Positions 35,001 to 47,215 of a DNA stretch of 64,000 nt are shown one piece after another. The DNA is from Litsea cubeba (Eukaryota > Streptophyta > Magnoliopsida > Laurales > Lauraceae): contig WHSA01001115.1 in the NCBI GenBank assembly GCA_012931725.1, forward strand, positions 1,365,779 through 1,429,778. Reading direction: 5' to 3'. The notes below the pieces were generated by a model that ran no database searches, was not told the origin of the DNA, and saw nothing but the letters and a program-made list of their open reading frames with translations. The number at the start of each line of letters is the position of its first letter. Positions within the stretch are counted from its first letter, which is position 1. The position numbers and the translations under genes are program-made.

Positions 35001-36955
35001 TGTAATTTTAATACATAATCAATAGTGTAATTCTATCTCTAGTTATTTGAAAGTGTGCATTTCTAAGTCATAATTGAACCCTTCCAAACTGCATTCTAAT
35101 GAAAAATATCTTCAAATCTCCTATTTTTTCATTGTTATGAATTTTTAATTTTTTCTATTGGGCCTAACAATGAGCCTGCTATTAAAATTTTGATGGCTCG
35201 TAAATATTTATAAGTTTCTTTTGTTGACAATGGTATAAATTTCAACTCCATCAAATAAGAAATGTTCACACCATCAGATTCATTGAGTAGAGATAAATGA
35301 TCTTTCTATAATATATATTTTATTCACAATTAATATATCTTATGATTTTTTATTTTTTTTTTAAATGTCTAAATCCATAAAAAACAGAAGGGGAGAGAAA
35401 AGGGCCTTCTCTTCCTTTTTTACTATTTTACTTCTCCTTTATTATCTAAAATTGCTAATTTTCTCAATGTATTAATATAAAGTTCCGAATTTTCTCAATG
35501 TATTATACAATACTTGTGCTACTTAAAGTGGGGCACATATATAAAAAATATAAAGTAGTCAGGATCAACCATTGATTTATTTAATATAATTAAGTGAATT
35601 CTACCATAATATTTTATCCATGAATCTGGTAAGTGTTTAATCTACTGTTTATTTAATTTATTTTAGAGTGGAACTTGATTAATCTTGGGAGTAAGCCATT
35701 TACATCGGTTATGATTTCTCATTGGCCCACTTATAGATTCTTAGATAAATCTAAAGGTAAACAATAAAAATATTTAAAAAAAGGACAGGATAGACATGCT
35801 TTTAAATAGTATCAAGAAAGGTCAGTTGGTTGTACAATGAGTTGTCAAAACGTGTACATAAGGAGAGAGAAAGGGTAAGCTCTAAATTGACATGTATGAA
35901 TAAGGATCCTCTGTGATTTTAACTTAGAGAACTCATGTGTCAAATGAGTGTAACTCTAAGGTCGGGCCCATCTATTAAAATCTGAACTGTTGAATTCATA
36001 CCATATATACTTACGAAAGGGTATCCTCAAATCTTACATCAATCCTAGTTCATTCAACCATTGATTGACTGCTTGATAAACACACATTATTATCATCACA
36101 TTTTTCATCTGAATGACAATCTAACGGTAGATCAAACTCTGATTAATGAATATTAGATACATATCCTATAAACCGGTAAGATGTTTATTTTGCACGATTT
36201 AGATTTAAATAGGTGATTTGATTTGGGATTTTTCAAGATTTGTATTGAGGATGAGATTCGTTAGTTGCCGCATAAATTGAAGTTGAGAGAGGCTGGGAGA
36301 GTATAAAGGAAAGAATAATAAATTATGCCTACAGAACTGGGAAAGTTAACTTATTGGACGTCTTTTTTCCCTTGTCTTTTCCCCTTCCCCCACTTCCACC
36401 GTCCTCCTTTCCCATCTCCCTACAAGCCTTTCCCTTCTTGTATCTTAATGAAACTCTATGGAAGAAAGAAAGGAAGCATCATACCTGCAATCAAAGCACC
36501 TCACTGCAGGAGTGATTGCGAGTCGCGACGAACTTGTGAATGGTGATCTGAAATCTGGATTCACCCACTGTGCAGATTTTTTGAGGAAGGGGATCGGTGA
36601 GTTTATTAAGCTACGTCTAGCATGAGATTAAATAGGTATTTAATGATTTGAGTTCTACTCTATTTCTAAAAGATGATTTGAGTTCTACTCTATTTCTAAA
36701 AGCTATTGTTTTTGTTTCCTCTTCAGATTGAACTTTCTGTATCTTTGTTTTTATAATTGTGTTTCTGACTTTCCTTAGAAGACCCCACTTCCCATTTACA
36801 TACAGGAGACTTTCTAGTTTTTTAGAATAAGGCTGTCTCGAATTGTACCGAACTAAGGATTTTTCAAGAGTCGGATTTCAACGAATCGAATAGCGACTTG
36901 TTCGTTTCGTACTGCACGGAATTCGGATCTCAATGGACCGAATTAGGTAACTATG
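32075..36955 (-). mobile_element. hAT transposon with decayed transposase (4.9 kb)
   Basis: Ends: CATAGTACCTGATTCGC at the left and CATAGTTACCTAATTCGG (reverse complement) at the right, flanked by gtcctgac (32067-32074) and gtcttgac (36956-36963). Subterminal regions are rich in 'aattcg/cgaatt' repeats (32085-32280 and 36850-36950). The transposase lies on the minus strand (34967 to about 32572). About 1.9 kb upstream of its ATG holds no recognised coding sequence and probably carries the promoter and leader. Confidence 0.85.
32572..34967 (-). pseudogene. hAT transposase, minus strand, disrupted
   Basis: Starts at ATG 34967. The first 133 codons carry an acidic N-terminus and a BED-type zinc finger (CPHCKREFKS...IHQHFFG). 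DUF659-type core follows in 34515-33982 (HGVSIISDGWTNVKNQPLIN, VQIITDNAANCK), shifted near 34012-34040, then SPCACHTVNLIFKDLSKQW (to 33795). 33785-33450 carries the helical insertion region. An intron spans about 33288-33193. The last part holds the hAT C-terminal dimerisation domain (TPELAAIAIKVLAQPVSSSF, AERNWSTYSFIHNVKRNRLN). A TGA replaces the second Trp of the conserved WW at about 33066, and further shifts follow. It is inactive. Confidence 0.88.
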
Positions 36956-37450
36956 GTCTTGACAATTGTTTATCTAAAGTTGTTAAATGGATAGTAAGCA
37001 AAATGAATCTAATAGGCCAATTATTCTAATCATGTGGTATGGTTAATTTGACGATGGCCCCAACTCTAATTTAAGTGAAAATTTTCACAATGCGAATGTG
37101 AAGGAGATATTTATTTTAGTGATTTGGGTTTTAGATATGGGTTACATTGATGGATTTGTGAGTTATAAAGATGGGGCTAAAAATTAAACACCAAAACTTA
37201 ACATATTTAACAGTCAAAGATTAAACAGCGATACAATATGTTCTGACTTTGGGGGAAAGATATTTTGGGTTTATAGTGTGCCCTGATAAAAAAAAAAACA
37301 TTGTTTTCTACAATTTTAGATTTTTGGATATCTTTTCAGAACATTTCGGGCTGCAACGGGCTGCGACAGCCAGAGCCATGACGGACTGCAACGGCCACAA
37401 CCTCAATGCAACAAGTGTGATGGCAACTGGGAGCAAGATTTTAAACCATG

Positions 37451-37850
37451 CTTGAATCCCCTATCATCACAGTAATAGGTGAAGCTGAGGAAGATTGGGA
37501 GATCGAGTAGAGATACTAAAGATCACTAATGCAGATATCCACTCAGACTACCATACTTTTCTTTTTGGCAGAAACACTACCATATTTCATAACTACATAA
37601 ATATTGTCCACATGTATTTTATGTGTTGTAATTATATAAGATTAGTATCTCACAAGATAGGATTAGAATCCATGATTGCAGGTCTTACTGCAATCTTTAG
37701 GAGCCCTGATTGGTTGTGGCTATCATGATTATAGTAGTAATTGGCTTTCTAATCCTATATATTCATAAGTTGCAACTTGTAAGGAAGTTTCCCGAACCTC
37801 TCCAAATCTTACTTTTCTATGACAGGATTTTCACCCATCATGGTACAATA
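37451..37850. other. No gene seen
   Basis: Short stretch of intronic DNA between the nested hAT complex and the Copia relic. It begins with the target-site copy cttgaatc. Confidence 0.45.
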
Positions 37851-38980
37851 ACCCATCGTTGACCTTCTACATATGTTTAATCCTACCCAGTCTATATCAG
37901 TGTAGGCTTACATAGTTAAATGACCATTTCCTCAATATACAATTGCTTGTGCTACTGACTTCTTGAGGTACTTCAAAATCTTGTATACAACATTTAAATG
38001 TTCTATCCTTGTGTGATAAATTGACTGACAACATTAAATGCATAAGAAATATTTGGACGAGTACTAGTCAAGTATAACAGCTGCACAACCACTCTTTGGT
38101 AAGGTTTGATTGATATGATGGAATGAGACTCTACTTTTTGCACTAACACCACTACTTACAAACCTGTATCTTCCATTATATAAAGTGTATACTGGCACGA
38201 GTCTTAATTCATGAAGTGTATATTCTTGCAGCCATATTACAATTTCTTTCTTTGATCTTGCAACTTCAATTCCAAGAAAGCAACTTAATTCATGAAGATC
38301 TTCAATTTCAAAATCAAAGCATAAATGTTGCTTCAGCCTTGTAACCTCTGCCATATAATTTTTTGTAAAAACAATGTAAAACGGTAACTTTTAAGAAATT
38401 TCTCTTCACGAATACATGACATCTTTTTTCCCCTATCTTCAGCTGACTAAAGCTACTGAATCAAGCTCATGAAGGCCTTTTTAGCTTGTAGACGGCCTTT
38501 TCAACAGATAATCTCGCCACTTCGATCTCATAAAGGCAATTCCATGTAAACCCCTTCTTTAATTCTCTGTGAAGAAAATCATTTTCGGCATCCATCTACT
38601 ATAAAGGCCAATTAAGATCAGTAGGAAGAGAGAGAATTACCATCACTAACTCAACTTTGCCACTAGAGAAAATGTTTCAAAATAGTGCATACCATATCAC
38701 TGAGTAAACCCTTCTGCCGCTACTCTTGCTTTTATATCAATGAATACTACCATCAGGATTATAGTTCACAATATACAGCCACCTGCATCCTACAGCACGT
38801 TTTTTCTACTGGAAGATCAACAATATCCTAAGTTTCATTCTTATCGAGTGCATGCATTTCTTATATCATTGTTGCTTTCCACTTTAAATCTTTCAAAGCA
38901 TCAGATACATGTCAGGCTATACATTCGGCAGACAATCTCAACACAAATACATGAAATTTAGAGTATAGATTATATGATAC
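37850..38980 (-). pseudogene. Copia RT/RNase H relic, minus strand
   Basis: Reading leftwards: VGCRW and YNPDGSIH (about 38800-38740, start of RT), VEKAVYKLKRPS (about 38490), then LKQHLCFDFEIEDLHELSCF and LGIEVARSKKEIVIWLQEYT (38354-38200), then YKILKYLKKSVAQAIVY and AYTDIDWVG (about 38010-37880, RT end and RNase H start). Numerous stops and deletions mark an ancient copy. No LTRs or duplication were found. It faces away from the plus-strand relic beginning at 39109. Confidence 0.8.
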
Positions 38981-39189
38981 TAAGTTCTGAATTGGGTGAC
39001 ATGTAATACAAGATCGTTTCCACTTGTACAAAGCAATAGGTAAATCAAAATTAATGTCATCTGTGACAAGACCCCATGATGAATCTGGACCCTGAACCTT
39101 TGTCAGTGGACAAATGACTGATCATCTGGCTGCAGTTCACAAAAATCTTAAATACTTAAAAGGGTCATCATGACAAAGGTATCTTATAT

Positions 39190-39535
39190 GGGCCCCCTTA
39201 CCTGAGCTCACCTTATGCTAAGCACATCGCCCCCACCGAGGATGGGACCAGGGGGCTCAAAAGATCTTTCACCCCCTCCCCCCTCCTCCTCCCCAAAGCC
39301 TGTGTAGAGGCTCGGATGATGATCCTAACCACTTAATCAACGACCAACGGGTTTTCACCGTCCAAAATGAGTGCACAGTTGATCCAATGGTCCCACCCAG
39401 TCGGATGGGTGCCAACCACTGAGAACAGTTACTAACAGGGGGAAGTACTTATTTTATGTCTACTCAGATGGATCATAAAGTGGGCCCCACTAGGTGTTTC
39501 ACAAAGTGAGCTTATGAGCTCGGGTGAGGGACAGA
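39190..39535. mobile_element. Small inverted-repeat insertion in the Copia relic
   Basis: Copia coding sequence breaks at about 39180 and resumes at about 39530. The inserted block has inverted ends: CCCTTACCTGAGCTCA at the left and CCCTCACCCGAGCTCA (reverse complement) at the right. The flanks 'tatctt' and 'catctt' may be parts of an imperfect duplication of 8-9 bp; the family (hAT or Mutator) is unresolved. Confidence 0.6.
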
Positions 39536-40840
39536 CATCTTTTATATAAATATATATCACATGGGAACGCGAGAGCAGAAGCATATACTGATTCTGATTG
39601 GGCTGGATCCAAGACAGACAAAAGGTCTACTACAGGATACTATACTATGGTTGGTGGAAATCTTGTTTCTAGAAAGAGTGAGAAACAAGCAGTTACACCA
39701 AAATAAAGTGCCGAGGCCACGTATTGGGTCGTGGCTCATGAATGTTGTAAATTGCTACGTTGTGGACCTATAATTTTGCATTCTGACAGTACCTTGGCAA
39801 TTAAACTAACCAGGAATCTAGCATATCATAAGAAAACAAAGGACGTGTGTAATATCCTGAGTACTTGGGCCTAGGATTGGTCTGTCCCAGGTAGTATTTT
39901 AGTATAGCTTGGCCCAAGTTGTAATGATAGTAGAGACCAAGTTATAATGCAAGTAGAAGTCCTAGACTTTTAGTAAACTTGCAAGTATCCCACGTGAGAG
40001 AGAGAGAGGGAAAGAAGGGAGTTGTGAAACAACTCTAAGAAGGAAGTTTGAAAGGAATTAGGAGTTTCTATCTTTCCTCTATATATAGAGAACCAACGAC
40101 CATAATTTTATTATGTTCATTCTCATTGGAGAAGAGTCTGAGAGCCTTGTGGATTGCAAATTAGGAGAAGGAGGAGAAAGCGGCTGATGTCAAAGACGAT
40201 GATCGTGTATCAGAGGTGAGTGAATCTTCCTTAATTACCCAATCCATGCTTTAGTTGATGAGATAGATGTTTGAGAACCATCAGATGTTGTGGAATTGCT
40301 ATTTATGTAAATAGTTTAATTATGAGTAATACAACCAGGTTCTGGATTGTGATAGAAGATTGTTGATTTCTTAATTTGATTGATGATTCATGAGAAATAA
40401 AGATCGGATGATAGTATCTGTGCATATTCTGCACCTATCTCTTCCTTGTTACAGAGGCAAATTTCTAACAACAAGGGCTGTGGGACCCCATGGGCCACTG
40501 TAAGATGATTTCTGGTTCAGAGATAATGTAAAGGGGTGATGGACGACCCTGAGTATGGTGGATTTAGATTGAATGGATTTCCTATAATCATCATAATTTT
40601 CTCTGCAACAGTTTTTGATGTGTCTGATGCGTGAAACAGAGTAATCTAGTAGATGAGAGTAGTGGGACCCACCACATGGCCTGATCTGGAATCAAGGCCT
40701 CACATCCTACAGGGGACTCAAGGTCGACCCATGTGATGATGGCCATCTGCACAGTGGGCCCATCTATAGAATATAATTTAGAAATCAACAGGTTCCAGGC
40801 GTGAATGTGATAGAATTGGGTAAGGTGTCGACAGAGGTTG

Positions 40841-43173
40841 TGTCACGACCCAAATTCCGGGGTCATGTCGGATATCCGGATCGTGATAATTTGGCAATAA
40901 TTACCATACATTCATAAAATAATTCTCATAAGCATTTGGGATAATAATTTCAATTAATTAATGAGTTATAAATACTCATACTTTAATATGTTCTGTCTGC
41001 ATCAATAATGTATTAAAACCTTAAATAAATTTCCTAAGCAAGGGCTATCCCTTTATCCACTAAATTATCTTTTCTCGTTCTCTCTTGTCAGCCACGCGTG
41101 TTGAAATCTACGTGTTGAATATCGTTCTGCTCAGTCCCACCCGCAGCATGATTACCTGAAGGGGGTAACACAACATCAGTACTACTGGTGAATGAATATT
41201 CCTAATTACACAAATCACATAAAACATCACATAATTCAGCAGATATAAATCAATAATCAAATATTATTAAGATTCTTTCACATACAAATCCGTGCCAATG
41301 CACATCACCACGCCTCAAAGGCCTTATCGTAACGACCCAAACCAATGCCTGGTGCAATATTGTCCTCTTTGGCTCATGGGCTACTTGACCAGAGGACCTG
41401 GCCCAAGCGCATCCAATCTTGCCTCAAGCTTATCGTATACATGCATACCGGTCACCATGACCCTGTCTCATCAGACACGTCCACCAAGGACCAGCCATCA
41501 AAGTGGCCCATCACGTCCATTAAGGACCCGCCATCAAAATGGCCCATCACGTCCATTAAGGACCCGCCGCTATAACGGCCTCCATGGCCCGAAGCCATCT
41601 ATCATCCGGACACAAGTCCAACATATGAAACCAAAATGCATCATATCTCATAATCGTATAGTAATTATAATCCATTATTAATAATTTACACAACATTAGT
41701 GTGGACCCAATCCACACACACTTCACTGGTTGTTGCCCCACTTCTTATCAAAATTGGCATAGAGTGATATAGTGGGTCCACGCTATATGTAATACAACCT
41801 TACCCATAATTATCAATTACAGTCTATTTAGTTAATCAAAATTAACTAAACATTAATCACAAAAGTTAATTTCACTTAAGCAAGGAATTAAATTATTATT
41901 TCTACACATATGCCAAGTCTATTTTCATAAATAGACTTTCATTCACAACTTTATCCATCTGTACAGAACACATACATGAATAAATCTTACCTGAACCTCA
42001 TGATCAAATCCAGTGGGTCCCACTAGGTCTAATATATGATCATGTCTTGATATCTTTGGTCAACCCTTACTAACTTTCATATCATCAGATCTGATGCTTC
42101 ATCAGATAATCTTCCTATAGTCCACAGTATCAAACATATTCAACTGACATACAACAAGACCTCACGTCTGGAATTTTTGGGTCTGATGGATGGTGGGGCA
42201 TATGGGGTCCACTCCACATGGGACCACCACCATGCAGGTCGCCCCTGAGTCCACTTCAATATATGAGGTGTTGATCAATGATCAGGTGGGCCCACTGGTC
42301 CCACTACTCATGTCGACCAAAACTATGCATTGACGCCTGAGATTTTGATGGCTAACAGATTTATCATGGATGGGGCCCACTGTACAAGATGTCCATCTAC
42401 ACAATGATCGACTATATGTTCTCTTTAGGATGTATGGTCTTGATTCCAGATCAGACCATATAGTGGGTCCCACAACTACAAACCATTAGTACAGTGAATT
42501 CTGCAATTTTCACGCCTGAAATCTGTTGAATACATTGATCAGTGGGTCCCACTGATTCAAATGTCAGATGTTCAACTACATCATGGTCGACCAAGGGTCT
42601 TCTAATAGATGAGTGGACCTGATTTCAGATCATGTAATCCCAGTGGTTCCACAACCTCTGTCGACCAAAGCACTGTTTTTCTCCTTCAACACGCCTCTGA
42701 ATTTTGTAGGGCCTGGATGAAGGCCCAATTGAGGCCCAATCTGCGTGGGTCCAGTACTGTCATGGTCGCCCATGGGTCCCCTTCAGGATCCATGGACCAT
42801 ATCTCTGATCTAGTGGGCCAAGTGGTCCCACAACCCCCAAACGTCCATCCTTTCATACATGCCCTGTTTCTGGATTTCTTTCATCCAGCCAATAATTCAA
42901 GCAATCAGAAAGGATGAATGGACTGACAATTACTATATCTCTGGAATGAATCCATCCATAGTGCTTTCATGATGTTCAGGCCTCCAAAATAGGATTCCCT
43001 GCAATTCGATATTTTCCAATAATGTCTCTATGCACAGCAACAATACAGACCCATCACGAACCTAGTATTATCAATCATCTAATACATTATTTATGGGTAA
43101 CTAGGAAGACTCACTCACCTTTGATACGCGCTGACTTCTTCCTCTTCTTCCCTTGGATTCCAACGACCAAGCT

Positions 43174-43211
<38 letters not shown>

Positions 43212-43408
43212 AGATTTTCTCTCAAGGGAAAGGATTGAATATGATCCTCCAGAAGGGGTCGTTGGTTGTTAATATAGGCAACAGAGAGGTAGAGTCCTAA
43301 TTTCTTTGTAACTGGACATAGAGTCCTGTCCAATCTCCTCTCATCAGAGTTGTTAAACAACTCCTCTTTAAATCAATAATAATACACGTGAGGACCCAGG
43401 ATATTACA
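40841..43408 (-). repeat. Gypsy LTR, left copy (3' LTR of the element)
   Basis: 2,568 bp. Contains three starts of the 36-bp repeat (41475-41568) and a CT-rich tract of about 50 bp (43162-43211) that is longer than in the other copy. Differences from 55508-58060 are a handful of substitutions and indels, for example 'cagataatc/cagatatc' near 42104 and 'gggtaacta/gggtacta' near 43096. Confidence 0.95.
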
Positions 43409-44012
43409 TACTTCCCTCCTTGGAAAATTTGGTCCTCCAAATTTAAAACATACCTATGGTGAAAAGATGAGGGTACTTGTTCTTTATAGTCACCTGGTTT
43501 AACCATCTATAATCGAGGCACATTCTCAAGGTCCCATTAATTTTCTTCACAACATCATCTGTGCTCCCCAGGGAGACACTCTAGGTCAGATGAATCCCTT
43601 GTCCAATAACTCCTCCAATTGATCCTTGAGTTCCTTCAGTTCCGCAGGAGCCATTCGATAAGGTGCTTTAGAAATCGGGGTTATACCCGGCATTAATTCA
43701 ATCGTGAAAATCGACCTCCCTAATTGGGGTAACCCAGGCAAATCATCCAAAATCACATCAGGAATTTCCCTAACAACGGGGATATCTTCTACGCTTGGTT
43801 TCTTTCTTATCCTCTGTAATGAAGGCTAGAAAGCCTTCGCACCCACTCCTCAATAGCTCACCAGCTTTGATGGCTGAGATAACCATTGACCTAACAGGTT
43901 TCCTAACATGAGTAAATTCCTCCAGGTTAAACCGAACTACTGTAAAAGTAATCTAAAATAGCCCTAAACTTAGCAAGCCAATCCATTTCCAATATAAGAT
44001 TAAAGTCGTCCA
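43409..44012 (-). pseudogene. Gypsy protease-RT fragment joined to the polypurine tract
   Basis: On the minus strand from about 44012: LDDFNLILEMDWLAKFRAIL (protease C-terminal region), then the pre-RT segment and APAELKELKDQLEELLDKGF (RT N-terminus), broken by a stop at the next codon. CLDYRWLNQVTIKNKYP (RT fingers) follows. The sequence then jumps to 'taaatttggaggaccaaat' and the polypurine tract before the LTR. RT palm (YVDD), RNase H and integrase are absent. This deletion, not the hAT, is why the element is short. Confidence 0.85.
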
Positions 44013-44029
44013 GACGTAACCATGGATGA

Positions 44030-44190
44030 AAATATCGGCCGATACGAAGCGTATCGGCCGATATATCGGCCGTATCGGCCGACAGCGATACGATAATATG
44101 ATATTATCGCGTATCGCTTCGTATCGGCCGATACTATATCGTATCGGCCGATACATGCCGATACGATACGTATCGGCCGATACGTATCGG
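44030..44190. promoter_or_regulatory. Subterminal cluster of TATCGGCCGATA-type palindromes
   Basis: About 160 bp next to the left terminus contains many overlapping copies of 'cgtatcggccgatacg' on both strands, repeated again at the right end (54955-55045). Clustered subterminal motifs are the known transposase-binding pattern of plant hATs. In the sister elements at 1849 and 28080 the same positions carry 'gtagcggccgctac'-like versions (a T-to-G change in the core). Confidence 0.75.
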
Positions 44191-44583
44191 GGGGTTTTAA
44201 AAACCCCCCATCCGACCCATTTCAACTTTTGTGACTACTTTTCACTCAGACACTCACTTCTCTCTTTCACTCATCTTTCTATTGCCTATGAGAAAAACCA
44301 TTGAAGACCTTTGAAGTGCCCTAAACTTTAAATCAAGAGAGAAGTCATTTTACAACAAGAATACAAGATCCACTACAAGTCTACAACAAACATCAAAGAA
44401 AGGAGAAGTAAGAGAAACATCAAGCTTCCAAGGTTGAAGGTTCAAGGTAAAGTAGGTTTTTTTTCTTTTAGATATTTTGTAGTTGACTTTTGAGATCATC
44501 AATTGAATCTCTCTCTAACTACTATAAATGCTTGTGAAACCTTTAGATCTATGTTTTCCTTTGATGATTTACACATTTTTTTA

Positions 44584-45763
44584 ATTTTTCTCTATTTTTT
44601 ATTTTCGGATTTATTTATTTTTTGAAAAAAAAAAAGTGAATACTCATGGACAACCCATGAAACCACTTGGAGATGCATTCTAAATGATAGATCTATGTTT
44701 CCCATAGATCAATCCATCACATTTTGAATGTTTTCTTATTTTTCTCTATTTTTTATTTTCGGATTTATTTATTTTTTGAAAAAAAAAATGTAAATACTCA
44801 TGGACAACCCATGAAACCACTTGGAGATGCATTCTAAATGATAGATCTATGTTTCCCATAGATCAATCCATCACATTTTGAATGTTTTCTTATTTTTCTC
44901 TATTTTTTATTTTCGGATTTATTTATTTTTTGAAAAAAAAAATGTGAATACTCATGGACAACCCATGAAACCACTTGGAGATGCATTCTAAATGATAGAT
45001 CTATGTTTCCCATAGATCAATCCATCACATTTTGAATGTTTTCTTATTTTTCTCTATTTTTTATTTTCGGATTTATTTATTTTTTGAAAAAAAAAAATGT
45101 GAATACTCATGGACAACCCATGAAACCACTTGGAGATGCATTCTAAATGATAGATCTATGTTTCCCATAGATCAATCCATCACATTTTGAATGTTTTCTT
45201 ATTTTTCTCTATTTTTTATTTTCGGATTTATTTATTTTTTGAAAAAAAAAATGTGAATACTCATGGACAACCCATGAAACCACTTGGAGATGCATTCTAA
45301 ATGATAGATCTATGTTTCCCATAGATCAATCCATCACATTTTGAATGTTTTCTTATTTTTCTCTATTTTTTATTTTCGGATTTATTTATTTTTTGAAAAA
45401 AAAAATGTGAATACTCATGGACAACCCATGAAACCACTTAGGAGATGCATTCTAAATGATAGATCTATGTTTCCCATAGATCAATCCATCACATTTTGAA
45501 TGTTTTCTTATTTTTCTCTATTTTTTATTTTCGGATTTATTTATTTTTTGAAAAAAAAAAAAGTGAATACTCATGGACAACCCATGAAACCACTTGGAGA
45601 TGCATTCTAAATGATAGATCTATGTTTCCCATAGATCAATCCATCACATTTTGAATGTTTTCTTATTTTTCTCTATTTTTTATTTTCGGATTTATTTATT
45701 TTTTGAAAAAAAAAAATGTGAATACTCATGGACAACCCATGAAACCACTTGGAGATGCATTCC
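44584..45763. repeat. Eight-copy minisatellite, about 154 bp per unit
   Basis: The marker 'ctcatggacaaccc' recurs at 44643, 44797, 44951, 45106, 45260, 45414, 45570 and 45725 (spacings 154-156). Units differ mainly in the length of an A run after 'attttttg'. Each unit contains the dyad 'atagatctat'. The array lies between a donor-like 'caaggtaaag' (near 44445) and an acceptor-like tattcag (near 45887-45893), so it is probably in a 5' leader intron of the transposase gene. The last unit is truncated. Confidence 0.95.
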
Positions 45764-46978
45764 ATAGATCATTCCAACATATATTGCTTGTGTTTTTACT
45801 TTTTATATTTTTTAATTCTTTGTTTTTTTAATTTTTAACATACTACTTGACTACTTGTCCATATTTAATTATTGATAGCCAGGTATTCAGTCTTCTATTG
45901 AAAAGTTAAAATGCCTCGTGATATTGATCCCGCATGGAGCTTTGGTGAGGCAATTGATAATAACAGGTTGAAAATCAAATGCAAGTTTTGTGGGAAAGTG
46001 ATCCATGGGGGCATTACAAGATTCAAGCAACACTTGGGCCATATTTCTGGTAATGTTGCTGGCTGTACCGAAGTACCAAGGGAAGTCAGGGAACAGATGA
46101 AAGCATTGCTTAGCCAAAACAAAGCTAGAAAAGTAGAGATAAAAGAAAAGAGGCGGCAAGAAGTTGATGCTGCCCGTTATGAAGTATTTGGGGATGAATA
46201 CTTTGATGAGGAGGAAGATGCACAGATGGAGGCTGCACGCCGAGAGTCCATCATGAGTCAACAAGAAGAATATGAACGTCGTGCATTTGCTGGAAGCAAA
46301 TTTTATGATGCAGGGGGCTCATCATCTGCTGTGCCAAGCAGGGGCAAGGGCATTGGGGGGGCTATGCGTAGGGCATTTAGCACCCGGGAACGTGATGTTG
46401 ATGTAGAAGTTATCTCTACTAGAAGAGCAGTTCCTCCTCCTCTTGATCCTCTAGCACATAGAAAAGAGGGTGCTAAACAACCAAAAATATCGAGTGTTGT
46501 GAAGGGGGTAATGAAGGCTGCAAGAGATAGGTTAGCCAAAGCTACCGCAAAATGGCTAATTCACAAGAACATACCACCTACAGCAGTGGATTCCCCATAT
46601 TTTCAGACTATTCTTGATGTTGCCCGCCGAAGCTGGGCGGGGTATACAGGCGCCCTCCGTATATGATGTGGGCACTAAATACCTTGAAGAAGAATATAGA
46701 GAAATAAAAGCATGGGTGGAAAAGTTTAGGCCCATGTGGCAACAGAATGGTGTTACTATCATGTGTGACGGGTGGACCAGCGGCACTCAAACACAATTAA
46801 TAAACTTTTTGGTGTATTCAGTCGCAGGGACCGTTTTTGTGAAGTCCGTTGATGCAACTGAACATAGACGGACAGCCGCATATATATACACTCTTATGGA
46901 TAAAATTGTAGAGAGTGTGGGAGAGGAGCATGTTGTACAAATTGTTACAGATAATGGTGCCAATTTCAAGGCAGCTGG

Positions 46979-47215
46979 TGTTAAAGTTGGACCACGATTT
47001 CAGGCCCATTAAGCCCAGTCTTGTATTTTAGTCAAAGATTCTGTACATAGTTAATTGCTAATCTTTAGGATCTTAATTGATTAGTTGCTGTAATTAGGGA
47101 TCTGATTAGATAGTTGCTGTAATTAGGGAATTCATTCCCTATATATGTGTAATACAATCGTCCATCAAGGACCAAGTCATTCAGCACATTTGTATGCTCG
47201 TCTCTCAGCTTGACA
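46979..47215 (+). repeat. Copia-3 5' LTR
   Basis: 237 bp, tgttaaagttgg...cagcttgaca. The TATA-type 'ctatatatg' near 47140 is the probable core promoter. Confidence 0.96.

Larger units (their letters stand above)
31646..37450. mobile_element. Outer hAT-like element split by another hAT
   Basis: Ends are CATGGTTTAAGATTTC at the left and CATGGTTTAAAATCTT (reverse complement) at the right. Flanks cttcaatc (31638-31645) and cttgaatc (37451-37458) form an 8-bp duplication with one mismatch. Without the inner element (32075-36955 plus duplication) it is about 0.9 kb and non-coding, so non-autonomous. Its TIR resembles the right end of the MITE at 1849-2198, suggesting a shared hAT lineage. Confidence 0.75.

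Noticed and set aside
44584..45763. CRISPR-like array
   Set aside because: Units of 154 bp are contiguous with no variable spacers, and lie in a plant transposon leader. It is a minisatellite.
45887..46264. Minus-strand frames opposite the hAT transposase
   Set aside because: They are shadows of the plus-strand BED-finger coding sequence.
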